A DNA stretch of 64,000 nt from Trichoplax adhaerens (Eukaryota; Placozoa; Uniplacotomia; Trichoplacea; Trichoplacidae), in contig NW_002060965.1 in the NCBI RefSeq assembly GCF_000150275.1, positions 810,923-874,922 of the forward strand, in the 5' to 3' direction. Below, piece after piece: positions 47,960 to 60,430 of the stretch; position 1 is the first letter of the stretch; each line of letters begins with the position of its first letter. A model generated the notes under the pieces. That model was given only the letters and a program-made list of their open reading frames with translations, was not told the DNA's origin and searched no databases. Both the position numbers and the translations under genes were made by a program.

Positions 47960-49867
47960 TTATACTTGCACATAAGTCAGTTTTGGATGGCATAATCTTT
48001 CTTGCTCCAGTGGTTCATTAATGAAATCTGCCACGATTGCACCAGAATCTCTATGATCAACAGCACGAGATATCGAATAAGCATTGCCCTCATTAATTAT
48101 CTTAAGTAAATCACTCGAGTAATAAGCAATAGCATCAAACTGATTCATTTTCCATATGCCGTTTGGTGCGGCAGAGTTGTGCCTACATCGTTCCTGGAAA
48201 GGAATAGGTAAATAAAATGATTTTCTCCTTATGGATCTTTTTCTAACATTATCCAATAAATCGTCTGGTAATTGTAATTTGATATCATAATGTAAAACTA
48301 TTGATTCAAGGTCAACGATACGTGATATAACACCTTCTAATCCAGCTAACAAGGTATAATTGCAATAAGGACTAAGTTGGATGATCTCATGTCGGATGAA
48401 TAAGCTTCGTTTTAGAATCTCTTTAATCGCTGGATGGATTATTTTGCAATCAATTATGTACAATTTAAAGAAACTATCACGGCTGCTGTTGTAATATTGA
48501 TTCAGTCGATGGACAAAGTTGGTAAATAACAAATTAAAAGTCGGACCATAATGTCGATGGTCAAGCATTAAGACTATATTAACATTAGTTGTTGGATCCC
48601 ATTGTAGATCACTCAATTGACATAATGTTTGTAAATGCGAAGAGTAAAATAAGTACTCAGAGACTCGCCAAATTCGTTGATTTACTTTCGATTGGATGAC
48701 TAAGTCAACCAAGTAACGTTTCCCTCTTTGTTGATCAATTTTTTCTTCTATCCCGACAATTTTGAGCAACTTATATTGATGCTCTGCTTCATGTTGATTC
48801 AATTTATACATAAACTGATTGGCAATTTGATGAGCTAATCCTGGATCGAGTAATCGATTACAATGAATAATATGGTCGCCATATTGAGTCATGACAGTAA
48901 ATTTTCCATAAATGCTGTACGGCACTGTAAGTAGAAATTGCATTAGTTGACGATATCGACCGCGAAATCTTTTGCTAGCGATGACATAGCTAGGATTGCC
49001 ATAAGTTGACGCAGGTAATGCACCAGTAAGAAAATGTCGTGGCAAAAATGGCAAGGTATGATATCGACTTGAATAGCTGGCAGGATCGTTATTGCTTGCA
49101 AAATCAATCGATTTCTGCTTAGCTGGTTCTTGTTTCTGTGGTAAATATTTCGAGGAAGATTTATCTATCGTAGACGGTAAAAGGTAATTGTTTGGATCTG
49201 GCATAGAGATAGAATTTCCCTGGATAGGTAGGTAACTACTCTCAGTTTTATTACGAAATTGATATTTCCAACGGAGTTGAATTAATCCTTCAGGTGCAAT
49301 CATGGTATATAAGACTTGAATATAATATTTACCAGGTGCAGTTAGCTTCATTTTTTGAGATTCTATCGATGGATAATGATTAATAGAGTGCTTTTCCTGT
49401 TGCTTAGCTGATTCTTTCGATTGATCATGGTATAGAATTCTAGCTGCATTGGAAGGATTTTTGTTTGTGCTAATCCATAATTCTGCTTTGCCATCGGTTG
49501 TCAGTGAAAAAGTATAATCACTAGTCACAGGTGGATGAATAAATCCAATAATCTTCTGACCATAGCTAGTTCCCACCCCTTGCCATTGAAATTGTTGGAT
49601 AGAGAAACAAGTGGTAGGATGTAATGGAAAAGAATGTAATTGACGTAAATCGCTGATATTATTAACGCAATTACTATTAAATTCATAATTCCATTGGTGA
49701 ACACACAAATGGCCTATGCTAGATCCGGTCAAGTTTCTCCGCTTACATTGGATGCCTACGATGTATTTTAGAATGGATTTGGATGGATTTTGACGAAAAT
49801 AGATGAGAACTGTGTTGAGAATCGATATAACAATGGCAATAAATACACAGAGTCCAAGAAATTTCAT
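47960..49867 (-). CDS. PA14 + B4GALNT3/4-like protein, paralogue 2 (intronless, catalytic motifs lost)
   Basis: A 635-residue type II membrane protein with anchor at about 3-24 (FLGLCVFIAIVISILNTVLI). CVHQW then opens a PA14 domain with GQKIIGFIHPP and TTDGKAELWIS. The middle has GIEEKIDQQRGKRYLVDL, parallel to the other copies. In the transferase domain the DLH motif reads DIK (about 528-530), and the WGGED segment is replaced by VDHRDSGA (about 603-610). Residues thought to bind the metal and act as the base are therefore missing, and enzyme activity is unlikely. The fold-supporting ISEYL-like, DLLDNVRKR and QERLCHP segments survive and the frame is intact over 1.9 kb, which argues for a retained non-catalytic role rather than a dead gene. 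The ATG at 49867 is the first in frame and precedes the anchor. Two tandem copies of its 3' end follow downstream. Confidence 0.85.
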   Translation of the reverse strand: MKFLGLCVFIAIVISILNTVLIYFRQNPSKSILKYIVGIQCKRRNLTGSSIGHLCVHQWNYEFNSNCVNNISDLRQLHSFPLHPTTCFSIQQFQWQGVGTSYGQKIIGFIHPPVTSDYTFSLTTDGKAELWISTNKNPSNAARILYHDQSKESAKQQEKHSINHYPSIESQKMKLTAPGKYYIQVLYTMIAPEGLIQLRWKYQFRNKTESSYLPIQGNSISMPDPNNYLLPSTIDKSSSKYLPQKQEPAKQKSIDFASNNDPASYSSRYHTLPFLPRHFLTGALPASTYGNPSYVIASKRFRGRYRQLMQFLLTVPYSIYGKFTVMTQYGDHIIHCNRLLDPGLAHQIANQFMYKLNQHEAEHQYKLLKIVGIEEKIDQQRGKRYLVDLVIQSKVNQRIWRVSEYLFYSSHLQTLCQLSDLQWDPTTNVNIVLMLDHRHYGPTFNLLFTNFVHRLNQYYNSSRDSFFKLYIIDCKIIHPAIKEILKRSLFIRHEIIQLSPYCNYTLLAGLEGVISRIVDLESIVLHYDIKLQLPDDLLDNVRKRSIRRKSFYLPIPFQERCRHNSAAPNGIWKMNQFDAIAYYSSDLLKIINEGNAYSISRAVDHRDSGAIVADFINEPLEQERLCHPKLTYVQV

Positions 49868-50379
49868 GACTTGGCCATTTAAGGATCACTGATCAGAATA
49901 TCTAATCTGATTATTCCGGATAGTGTTTCATATCCACTTTTAATAGGAAATTCAGAAAGATTGTTTTAATTGTATTAGTTAGTAATTCCAGTTGAGTTAT
50001 GTGTCTTTGTGATCTTAGTTGGGCTCTTTAGGGGATATTTGTCCAATTCTGCTATATAGATTTTATAAGGCTACAACATCAATCCTAGAAGATGATTTTT
50101 AGAAACTATCATTAAATCGTATTAAGAGATATACTTTATTAACATTTTACTGTAGGAATAACCCTTCAAGCCATTGTTCTCCCCTTAAATGTTCAAAGGG
50201 GTTATGGTAACAGCAAAAGCGGAATTGAAAGTTATTTTTTTAGACTATTTCGTTCGCTTCTTCCGTTGGCGCATCTGCATTAAATCACCAAGTACTGCCT
50301 TAAATAAAGGAGAAAGAATATGGCTACCTGTATACTACTGTATCATCACAATCTAATTTTAAGCATGTACAGTATATAA

Positions 50380-51470
50380 AAAAGTGCATCAAATATTCCT
50401 AATTGTATGTTGCGTAGACCATAAATAAGGTTAAAACTGGACATGTACGAGTATACTCGAAATGTGTCGCGATTTGCCTTTAAAATGTCTATTGATCATT
50501 AATGTCACTGAAAGTAGACATAAAGTAGACATGAGAATTATATCTATCGACAAAAAGTAATTTTTTAGCTAGACTCGTGGCTTAACTGCGTTAAATATGC
50601 AGCACATGCATTAATAGTTTAATCGAAAATCGAAATTGCCATTTCTAATTTAATGTAGCATTGACGATTAGCAAATGTTTCACTGCTGCAAGAGAAACAA
50701 CTCTCATTCACTCTTAAAAAGTCGACGAAAAGAAGCTATCTTTAGCCTCTTTGCTTAACTTAGCCTTACTTTACCAGCCATGAACCCCTTATGGAGACAT
50801 AATATCTACTGCGGGTAGTGTCTTCGCAGCATCATTTCAAGCACGTATAGGTTGAAAATAGCGTATCTAACATTCCTAAATGATCTATGCATCGATCGTA
50901 AGCTTAAATTCGTACATTTCTATTAAATAGTCTAAGGGATGAGTGACGTTATTTTAAAATCGGTGGAAAGTACCGTACTGCAATTAACCTATTGAATTAA
51001 TTTTATTTAGCTTCTCTAGGCCTTCTAAAATTGACGACTTCGACACTATTTAGGATTTAGGTCCATCAATAATAATAAAATATAAGCTAATTTGATGCAA
51101 GTATATATAGAAAAATCACGTTTATCATTTCTAAATCTTCTATTGTAAGGAATGTAAGCAAGTTTGAGGATGGACATGCTACTAAGGGATTAGAATGGAT
51201 ATCCATTCTCACAAGTAAAAATATTGGATGGAATTATTGAAGCATAAATGTTAGGGTGGCCTTGAGAGCTCTCTTTAAATCGAATTACAGTTTTTAAACA
51301 TTCCTCCTTCATAGGGTTCATTTAGCTTTGTTGAATCGATTTCAGCATAAATAGAGCAATAATGTAAAATCATTTCTAGTAATATCATTGCCAGCTAATT
51401 TCATGCATCAATCCTAAATCACATGTTGCACTTAGCGTAAACAAGATTAAAATTAATTTCTTGGAAATGG
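50380..51470. repeat. Decayed tandem repeat family D, period about 225-285 bp, about 5 units
   Basis: Units share a core like GCATCAAATATTCCTAATTG followed by TATGTTGC or similar and a run AAGATTAAAATT. Cores lie near 50388, 50636, 50862, 51120 and 51405. It is highly diverged, so confidence is moderate. Confidence 0.5.
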
Positions 51471-52679
51471 ATATTTGTGTTGACGAGAAAAAAATTAAGC
51501 GGGACCATGTTAATGGAGAAATAGACTAGAGAGTTATTGAAATCGCTTGAGATTCTAATAGTAGCTTGTTCTTTAGTATTGGTAGTGATATTTCGAGGTA
51601 AGATTTACGTCTACCGTAACTGTATGAAATGGATCATCCATTCGATTTAACATGAACTAGAGCTATATCAGCTATTTTCCCTGTATTTTAGCAATATGAA
51701 ATGTATCCATGGATAGAGTTATGACATATGGGAATGAAAGCTATAATTTATTGCAGGTACTAATAGTCATTAATTGGTGATTAAAGTATAATATAGACCA
51801 TTAATCTGAAAACAATATAGTTCAAGGAAAGGCCTCTGACATAAAAATGGCAATGTTTTTAATTCACCATTAGTTTTAAAAGAAAATGATCAAAAATTTC
51901 ACGGTGATAACATAAAATTCAGTTTAGCTTTAGATTTTACCTGATTGAAACTATGGTAGCAGTTACCCTACTGATGGACCAAAAGAAATTTTGATTTTTC
52001 TTGCAATTAACACTGGCTTGGAAGAACTTTGTGACAAACTGGAAAGAAAGGGAGTCAACTGGAATCGATAGGTGTTTTGATTCCGTTTCTGGATTCTACA
52101 GTCCTTTCCATCCTTACTATTAAACAATTTTAAACTAGTTTACCAAGCTGTCTTGTCAATTTTACCATAATAATAGCTGGATTGCATGATAAGAATGTCA
52201 GTAACATGCTTCGACTGCCTCTTACTTTATGAATAACAATTGATAGCTTGGAGCAACATTTTCGCTCTATTGTGACTTTCATCTTCAACACTATACCAAC
52301 GTCAATCAATTAATGGCGGTACGGCATATTAATTTTAACTGAGAAAAAATTGCTTCTGTTTTTCAATTTATCGTCAATACTTAATTTATCCTATCCACTT
52401 GTGCAGTAATGCTCTTCTAGCAAGCAGTATCGTCTTGAAGAAGGATAAGCAGTCGCCATTACCAGCCCTAATAGTTTAATTTAATAATTTCGACATTGTA
52501 CATTACCAATTATCGTGATTTAGATACCTTCATTTGAGCTACATTATATTGTTCTCTTAATAATGAGAATAATTCATGGCTAAAAGGTAAAAAATGACGC
52601 AACAAGTTACCTTTCTTCTTCTTATGCTCTACCTTTTCAGCTACTGCCATATTGTTGGCATGACTAGCATTCTGTATAG

Positions 52680-53470
52680 AATATGGACATGTTGAGCGAA
52701 ATAATCTGTTTATTAAAGGACAACGGAAATCAATTTAAGACTATCCTTAATAACAAATAAACTAGCTAGTGATTGATTGCTAGTAGAATCATCATAATAT
52801 GTTATCGCATGCTAATGATGTTATTTTGTGATGATAATGCAATTTTACATTTTTACTCGATATTGGGCCATAGCAAGTGATAATTGAGCCGAAATAACAA
52901 CAACATCAAAGGTTTGAATTATGGCCATTCTCATTCTTGACTTGGTGAAGCAGAATCAACAGTTATATCTTTCCATAATAATTATAATGCTGGTTTTTAC
53001 TGCAGGTTTTACTTGATATCGGATTGTAGTAAGTGATCGATTAAGCAGAAATGGGCAATAAGTACGAATGAAAACATTGATTGATGGATCGTAAATATTC
53101 GTAACTGATCAAATAAAGTAATCGGTTGCTAATAGAAATCATCATAATATTATTACGTTAATTAAATCCTTCCATGATGATCTGGTAGTTGTTCATTTTT
53201 TGCCTGATACTGGGCTATGAAAAATAATTAGATGAATTGAGATAATAATAAACTATATTGAGAATAACAATCTATCGTAGTTTATTCGTAGTTTTATGAA
53301 ACTGAATGATTAGTTATGAATAGGGATCGCGATAATACTCGTATTTTCCAACACTAATCATACCATTTGGTTGTAATAGCGTTATTCCAGATTTTCATTT
53401 GTTATTGAATTACGGTTTGTTTCGTATGGAATGAATTGAATAAAAATGGCAATAAACAATAATAGGAGTA
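52680..53470. repeat. Decayed tandem repeat family E, period about 160-200 bp, 4-5 units
   Basis: Units share GATATTGGGCCATAGCAAGT, then GATAATTGAGCCGAAATAA or close variants. Cores lie near 52859, 53017, 53205 and 53404, with a partial one near 52685. Confidence 0.6.
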
Positions 53471-55793
53471 CCAGTTCATCGTATTTATTAGCTGCTTAGT
53501 GAAGTGGATTAAAAACAGATTGACATCTATAGCATGCGAATCAACCTACGAAGTAGCATATTCCAGAAGCGTATTCGTTGCCTACTAATGCAATTACAGT
53601 TTTAAGTAAAATAAGTTCAGAACGGTTAATAAAGTTTCTGAAAATTATAGAAAGTAAATTTGTTTTGTTATCAGTAGAATGGAGTTGGCAGGGGAACGTT
53701 AGCAGCAATAATAAAATAATTTAATTACAACTACTTGCGGATACTTGCAGATACACTCATCTCGTGTACATCGCATTAGTCAGTTATTGATGAGATTCTA
53801 TACATATACGTATAGATGATGGTATTAGCGCCTTAATAATTATTATAATTAATTCATTCATTAATTACTTTCTTCAAAAGTCCAAAGTCCAGAATTTTCA
53901 CGCTTTGATGTTATAATGCGAAGCATGAATAAATGCTATTAATGAAAGTCATCATTTACTATAGGCATAGAATACAGATACACTTAACTACCAGATAGTA
54001 CAGGTAAACAATCCAAATAGTATTGGCAAAATAATTACAGTTGCTTGATGCTTTATAATGTTAGCCTACGTATATTAATTATCAAAAGTCAGATGAATCA
54101 TTCGCACGGGAAGATGTGCAGGTTCAGTTAGTAATAAATAAATGATTTGGGCTATTGCCTTGACTCACATACTGTAGTAGGTATATCATGAGATCAGCAG
54201 AAGCTATATGAATCTTTCGAAAAAATTTTGTTTAAACTAAGTAATAATAGTTAGTAGTTCTCAAATACAATCACTATATACGTTTGCCATTTGCAATAAA
54301 TTTCAATAGTGCGATTGTAGTATGTGACTATATCAGACAGATAATTATAGTGAGAGTATACTGTAATATTGTTAAGTTACTGCAAATTCTTAGTGTATGG
54401 TGTGATATACAATTCTAATTGCAGCTTTGAAATACCTATGTGGTAATAAATGACCGGTAGAATATACGGGAATTTTATCAGATAATTGTATCTAATTAAC
54501 TAACGGTAAATAATATTTCTCAAGTAGTTTATCTACCAGGGCTATACTAACATTCAACGTTTTAATTAATTACAGTCTTCTTCTCTTGCAGATCTACTAA
54601 CGTTCTTGGATCTGACCAAGTTAACTACATTAACGATGGTCTTGCATAGCCAGTTAGAAAGTAAGGTGTAGATCGAAAGTATTTATGGGCCATAAAGTGT
54701 AACGTCAATATAGGACGTTTAATGGACTGATTTCTGTTACAATAACGCCTGACATTCCAAATTTCCAGCTTTAAATTAGATTAGGTTTTATTGCTGGTAA
54801 GATAAGGCGCTAACACAGGATAAATTTTTCATATGTTACACTGCCACGAATACAGTTACACAAGCATAAATAAATCAACAAAAATTTTCAACTTGCAATG
54901 TCAATAACCAATTACTAGTTTTCAAAACATATCTTTTTTGATACACTGATCAGCAGATTAATTAAATAAGACAAAATAAATTTTTAATACTGAAATAGAC
55001 ACTGCATTTATCAGTCTGCCAAATATTCGAAAACTATTTCATCATTAATTGGGGAGTTGGGTATACTTTTCAGTCTGATGTTCTGAATCCATTGTAGGCT
55101 AAATTATAATTCATAAGAATATTGCTATAACCATCTTTTCTGTTCCGCTACAGTTGCTAGCCGTCATTATTAAGATCAATTAAGCATTTTAGCATTTTTT
55201 TAATTTAAAGAGATTGTACTATATTGGTATTTATAAGGTTTGTACGAATATGGAACAATCAATCATTCAGATTTGAGTCGTGTCTTGATATAATTGATAT
55301 ATATTGAAATTTTAAACTACAAAAATGAATATTTTAAGAGTGTTAGTGTGCTATAGGTATAAGATAATTTTGATGATAAATCGATGCTGTGAAAAAATTG
55401 TAAGTTTAACAAAGTCTATGCTCCCGATTAAAGGAAACAAATCAAAAAATTTGCTAAAAGAACTGAACCAACCGCCTAGGATGATATCACTGGTGTTATC
55501 ATTAATATAACCAATGTCATTCCGATCTGATCAATTTAATAATAAGCTATTCTGATAAATTCATAGAGTAGTCAAGAAAATGTTACAGTGACTCTTATGC
55601 TTTATCATGAACAAAATGAGAAGTAAAAAAATTGTGAATTGTAGACGAATAGCGGTTGAATACAGTATTAATAAAAATATTTACAATGATGTCGTAGAAA
55701 ATGGAATGAAAAGCTATGATGAGGAAATGACCAATACGTATGTAGACGATACAACCAATTTACACTTTCATCCATATGAGAATTATATGTTTT

Positions 55794-57788
55794 TTAATTT
55801 TTCCAATTCAATTTACGATGAAAGAAATGGAACATCCCAGGGTGGCAAAGCCTCTCAATTTCCATTTGATGTTTTAGTATTCTATCAGCCATTTCAGAAT
55901 CTTCGCCACCCCATTTAAATTTAAATTTTTCAACTTCCATACCACCAAGAGCATCATAATCACCTTTATAATAGGCCATAATACCGAATCCATCTCTTTC
56001 GTAGAATCCGTTAGGATTGGATAAATTATGCCCACAATATAATCGAACAATAATGGGCATATAAACACTTCTTTTTCGAATACATCGTTTGCGAATATTA
56101 TCTAATAAATCATGAGGGAAATTAATATGTAAATCATACTGTAATACTATACTTTCGGGATCATCGATACTGCGTATAGCAGTATCCATACCGATCGTTT
56201 TAGAGAAATTTTGATAATCTTTATACATAGGTATGACTTTATAATTTTGTAAAGGGCTAGCTTTCAATTCTTTTAATACATCCAAATTTTCATTAGAATC
56301 ACGGCCAAAATCAGCAATAATGACACTAAAATGTTTATCGCCAGTTTGGAGGTAGAAATTACTTAATTCTTTGATAAAATAACGCACCCAACGTGATTGG
56401 CCTTTAACAGCCAAGCAAATATGAACATGGGTAATAGGATTCCAGACCACATCACTGATTAAGCAAAGAATTTGTGAAACTTTACGATGATAAAAGTACT
56501 CGGAGATGCGTTGAATTTTTTGGTTGGTATTATCTTTGACTACCAAATCGAATAAGAGTCGGCTACCGCGACGAGGATCGACTTTCTCTTCAACGCCAAC
56601 ATTTTCTATTAAGGTATATTGGTTGCGATACTTATCATTTAAAGCTGTCATAAATCGTGCAACAAGTGAATTGGTGCGTTTTGCACTGGCGATACGATTA
56701 CATGATCGTAAGCGGTCACGATCAAATATTTTATAATCGAATTTACCTTGGACCATGTGTGCAATTTCTTGTAATTTATTGACAGCACCATAAGTGCGTA
56801 ATCTAGTTTTCTTCGTGACAATGTAAGTGGGTCGAAAGTAGCGACATGTCGGTAAAACAATGAGATTACGATGAGCTATTTTAGGTATAACATGATAGTT
56901 ACGACTAAAGTTGCTTTCTGGCTTACGAAATACTTTACTAATGCCAATACCTGGTTTGACAAATCGTTGGACCATATGACTAGGTGAATGATAATTCGGT
57001 GAATGAGGAAAGAGAGATAAGTAATCTGTATGAATGGCTTGAGGCAAAGATTGAAAACGACCATTAAAATATTTCCACCTTACTTCAACATATCCCTTGG
57101 CTAAGCGTTGACCATGTAATACTTCAACAAAATAAGGCCGATTAGCGTATAAATAAAACCAGCCCGATAATTGTGTCTCAACCCATTGCCATCTTTTCTC
57201 AGGGAATTCGACATCCCACGGTCTTTGCCATGGCTCTACCCAAGCGATCCTTTTGGCTTTGCTTGGTTGAGTACCATTACTGAGCCATAACTCGGCGAAA
57301 CTATTGGTAGTTAAGACAAAGGCATAATAACCATCTTTAGGAGGATGAATATAACCAAATATTCGTTGACCATAAATTTCAAGATCATAGAAATAGCGAA
57401 ATTGATTTATAGCATGGCAAACTGAGGGTCGATTGGGGAAATATTTCAATTCACGTAAATCATCGACATCTTCTATACAATCGGTGAAATTCTCCCACCG
57501 ATATAAGCATAATTTCCCTCGGCCACGAGTTTTATCATTAGGATCGATATTACAAGGGCAACCATTTACGTTGTTGATGTTGTGATTATTGGTATTCTTC
57601 TGATAATTATTGTTATCGTTATTGATTTGGTTAATTTCCATTGTAAGATCATGAATCGTTTCAGATTGTATACTTGATCGTGACGTTGAGAAAAATGGTT
57701 TACGCTGATAGATTAATAAAATAGCGAAATCGATCACAGCAGCAAGTTGTAATAATAAAAGAAATTTAATCACCGTACGTTTCATCAT
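55794..57788 (-). CDS. PA14 + B4GALNT3/4-like N-acetylgalactosaminyltransferase, paralogue 3 (intronless, motifs intact)
   Basis: A 664-residue type II membrane protein. Anchor at about 6-27 (VIKFLLLLQLAAVIDFAILL), an Asn-rich stem at about 52-76, then CLYRW and a PA14 domain at about 95-245 (GQRIFGYIHPP, FAELWLSNGT). The middle contains GVEEKVDPRRGSRLLFDLVV, a segment typical of B4GALNT3/4. The C-terminal domain (about 455-650) starts THVHICLAVKGQSRWVRYFI. It keeps YDLHINFP (DLH about 552-554), FGIMAYYKGDYDALGGM and the catalytic FKWGGEDSEMADRIL (WGGED about 626-630), then MEIERLCHPGMFHFFHRK. Predicted to transfer GalNAc beta-1,4 to GlcNAc in the Golgi; this is inference from the family. Human enzymes are longer in the stem. 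The start is the first ATG in frame. A 103-codon plus-strand frame overlapping the 3' end is a shadow. Confidence 0.92.
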   Translation of the reverse strand: MMKRTVIKFLLLLQLAAVIDFAILLIYQRKPFFSTSRSSIQSETIHDLTMEINQINNDNNNYQKNTNNHNINNVNGCPCNIDPNDKTRGRGKLCLYRWENFTDCIEDVDDLRELKYFPNRPSVCHAINQFRYFYDLEIYGQRIFGYIHPPKDGYYAFVLTTNSFAELWLSNGTQPSKAKRIAWVEPWQRPWDVEFPEKRWQWVETQLSGWFYLYANRPYFVEVLHGQRLAKGYVEVRWKYFNGRFQSLPQAIHTDYLSLFPHSPNYHSPSHMVQRFVKPGIGISKVFRKPESNFSRNYHVIPKIAHRNLIVLPTCRYFRPTYIVTKKTRLRTYGAVNKLQEIAHMVQGKFDYKIFDRDRLRSCNRIASAKRTNSLVARFMTALNDKYRNQYTLIENVGVEEKVDPRRGSRLLFDLVVKDNTNQKIQRISEYFYHRKVSQILCLISDVVWNPITHVHICLAVKGQSRWVRYFIKELSNFYLQTGDKHFSVIIADFGRDSNENLDVLKELKASPLQNYKVIPMYKDYQNFSKTIGMDTAIRSIDDPESIVLQYDLHINFPHDLLDNIRKRCIRKRSVYMPIIVRLYCGHNLSNPNGFYERDGFGIMAYYKGDYDALGGMEVEKFKFKWGGEDSEMADRILKHQMEIERLCHPGMFHFFHRKLNWKN

Positions 57789-59260
57789 GTCGAATTAAAA
57801 GGGTAAGGATTGTAGATTGATTTACTAGTTATTTCTTCGATAGTTTATCTTGGAGATGTTTTATTGGTTGGAAATTCTAACCATCGATCAGAACAGTCGA
57901 TCTCCCCTGCACATCTAACGCTACTTAGCCACAATCAATTGGAATGGACGCTAACCAATTGAAATCGATTGTCCTTGCTCAATTCGATAACTAGTGGTAT
58001 TCCCTATCGAAATGTGATCAATCACTGGAATGGAGGGAATAACGATGATGGCTACTGACTCAATCAACTCGAACCGACAAGATGATTTCAACATGAGAGT
58101 AAATCGTCGTCGCTATGGAAAAGTTGCATGATTCTCATTGCAATGGATGTTATTTCTACTTGATCGAGGGTTTACTGCAATAGCGATTGCCGTTAAAATT
58201 GGATTTATTAAACTGTTAATCAAGCAGAAATTCTAAATGGCTTACATGATCTAGATGGTACGCATTGATTTACCATCGCCATCTTGATCTATTCTATACT
58301 GTTGTATGATACATTATGCCAACCAAGCATCTATCCCCTCTACTTCAACAAATCAACTCCAGCCAGTTGATTAACAACAAGATAATCAACAGTAATTGCT
58401 GATGCCAACTCGATCATCGACTATAGCAATTGTGACAGTTTAATCGCGTTTTAATAGTGATCAATTTCAACAGCTAGCGATGAAAGAGGCTTCTATATAA
58501 TTTAACAAATGATTCAATCGATTGATATCAGCCACAGTCATAGACTAACGACGAGAGGATGCCATGATCGCCACTGATCGACGACGATTATTGAAGTTGT
58601 AGTAAGGTACTGTCCCGTTCACGATCTCTTTGGACTATAGATGCTAGACGAAGAACGGCTTAGTGATTGGCACTCCAGCCTCCGCCTATTGATGGTATCC
58701 ATAATGATTGATTGACTCATTCTTCCTCAGAAAATGGCATTATAGTGTAGATAGTAGTCATGCGGAAACATGCCTCGGGTTAGGCTAGAAATGGAGATAC
58801 CTTGATCAGAGATTTGCTTTGATAGGGATAATGGCTGCAATACAACGCTATAGGTGGTCGACTGGACTAGTCGTCGTCTCTCTCCATCAAAGCTAGTATA
58901 GTAATGCATAGTGGTGAAAGCCATGTTTTCGTATTATGGCTACGATTTGTATCGATTGTTCAACAATAGCAAGGTTCCAAAAACTTCTTCTCCAATTAAT
59001 TAGCAATTATCCAAAGTCAATAAAGACTTCCCTCTTTCTTGAAGATGACAATCTTCACCTATAGATGATAGAAATCAGTATTCGACCACCATGCAATCCA
59101 CCCATTACAATGCTATATTAGAATACAACAGTCATTCACTGCTGCATATTAGAATACAAGAGTCATTTACTGCTGCAAGATGGCGTCAACGCCAGGTCAA
59201 ACACATCCCGGTGGTAGAGCTTGTGTAGTGGCCACACTTTTGTCTTGCGATCTATACCAT
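57789..59260. other. Gap upstream of paralogue 3, promoter plus unique sequence
   Basis: Starts with the presumed promoter of paralogue 3. About 1.5 kb of unique sequence, slightly less AT-rich than the rest. No protein family, RNA gene or array was seen before the minisatellite begins. Confidence 0.5.
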
Positions 59261-59265
59261 AATGG

Positions 59266-60430
59266 ACCTCTCCAAATTTCTACTTTAAATTTCCAGTAGT
59301 CTATGTTCCTGTAGTCTACTTTAAATTTTCAATAGTCTATTGTAGAATAAACACATCTTCACTAGACGCTAAGGACCACTTCAAATTTCTACTTTAAATT
59401 TTCAGTAGTCTATGTTCCTGTAGAATAGACACATCTTCACTAGACGTTATGAACCACTCCAAATTTCTACTTTAAATTTTCAGTAGTCCATGTTCGAGTA
59501 GAATAGACGCATCTTCACTAGACGCTATGAACCACTCCAAATTTCTACTTTAAATTTTCAATAGTCTATTGTAGAATAAAAACATCTTCACTAGACGCTA
59601 AGGACCACTTCAAATTTCTACTTTAAATTTCCAGTAGTCTATGTTCCTGTAGAATAGACACATCTTCACTACACGCTATGAACCACTCCAAATTTCTGCT
59701 TTAAATTTTCAGTAGTCCATGTTCCTGTAGAATAGACACATCTTCACTAGACGCTATGAACCACTCCAAATTTCTACTTTAAATTTTCAGTAGTCCATGT
59801 TCCTGTAGAATAGACGCATCTTCACTAGACGCTATGAACCACTCCAAATTTCTACTTTAAATTTTCAGTAGTCCATGTTCCTGTAGAATAGACGCATCTT
59901 CACTAGACGCTATGAACCACTCCAAATTTCTACTTTAAATTTTCAATAGTCTATTGTAGAATAAAGACATCTTCACTAGACGCTATGGACCACTCCAAAT
60001 TTCTACTTTAAATTTCCAGTAGTCTATGTTCCTGTAGAATAGACACATCTTCACTAGACGTTATGAACCACTCCAAATTTCTACTTTAAATTTTCAATAG
60101 TCTATTGTAGAATAAACACATCTTCACTAGACGTTATGAACCACTCCAAATTTCTACTTTAAATTTTCAATAGTCTATTGTAGAATAAACACATCTTCAC
60201 TAGACGCTATGGACCACTCCAAATTTCTACTTTAAATTTTCAATAGTCTATTGTAGGATAAACACATCTTCACTACACGCTATGAACCACTCCAAATTTC
60301 TACTTTAAATTTCCAGCAGTCTATTGTAGAATAAACACATCTTCACTACACGCTAAGGACCACTTCAAATTTCTACTTTAAATTTCCAGTAGTCTATGTT
60401 CCTGTAGAATAGACACATCTTCACCAGACA
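59266..60430. repeat. Minisatellite with 78-bp and 73-bp unit types, about 15 copies
   Basis: Each unit reads CCACTCCAAATTTCTACTTT, AAATTTTCAGTAGTC, then either CATGTTCCTGTAGAATAGAC (long type, 78 bp) or TATTGTAGAATAAAC (short type, 73 bp), then ACATCTTCACTAGACGCTAT. The two types alternate irregularly, which suggests block amplification. Copies differ by only a few bases, so the array is much younger than the other arrays here. It has no coding capacity. Confidence 0.95.

Larger units (their letters stand above)
49868..55324. other. Gap between paralogues 2 and 3
   Basis: About 5.5 kb, AT-rich. It includes the presumed promoter of paralogue 2 and two decayed tandem families (listed separately). 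No recognised gene is present; a 61-codon plus-strand frame at 55325-55510 just beyond it has no family. Confidence 0.5.

Noticed and set aside
55607-55918. 103-codon plus-strand open frame
   Set aside because: Overlaps the 3' end of glycosyltransferase paralogue 3 in antisense; it is a shadow frame.
59266-60430. CRISPR-like regular array
   Set aside because: The whole unit repeats with no unique spacers, units are 73-78 bp, and the surroundings are animal nuclear genes. It is a minisatellite.
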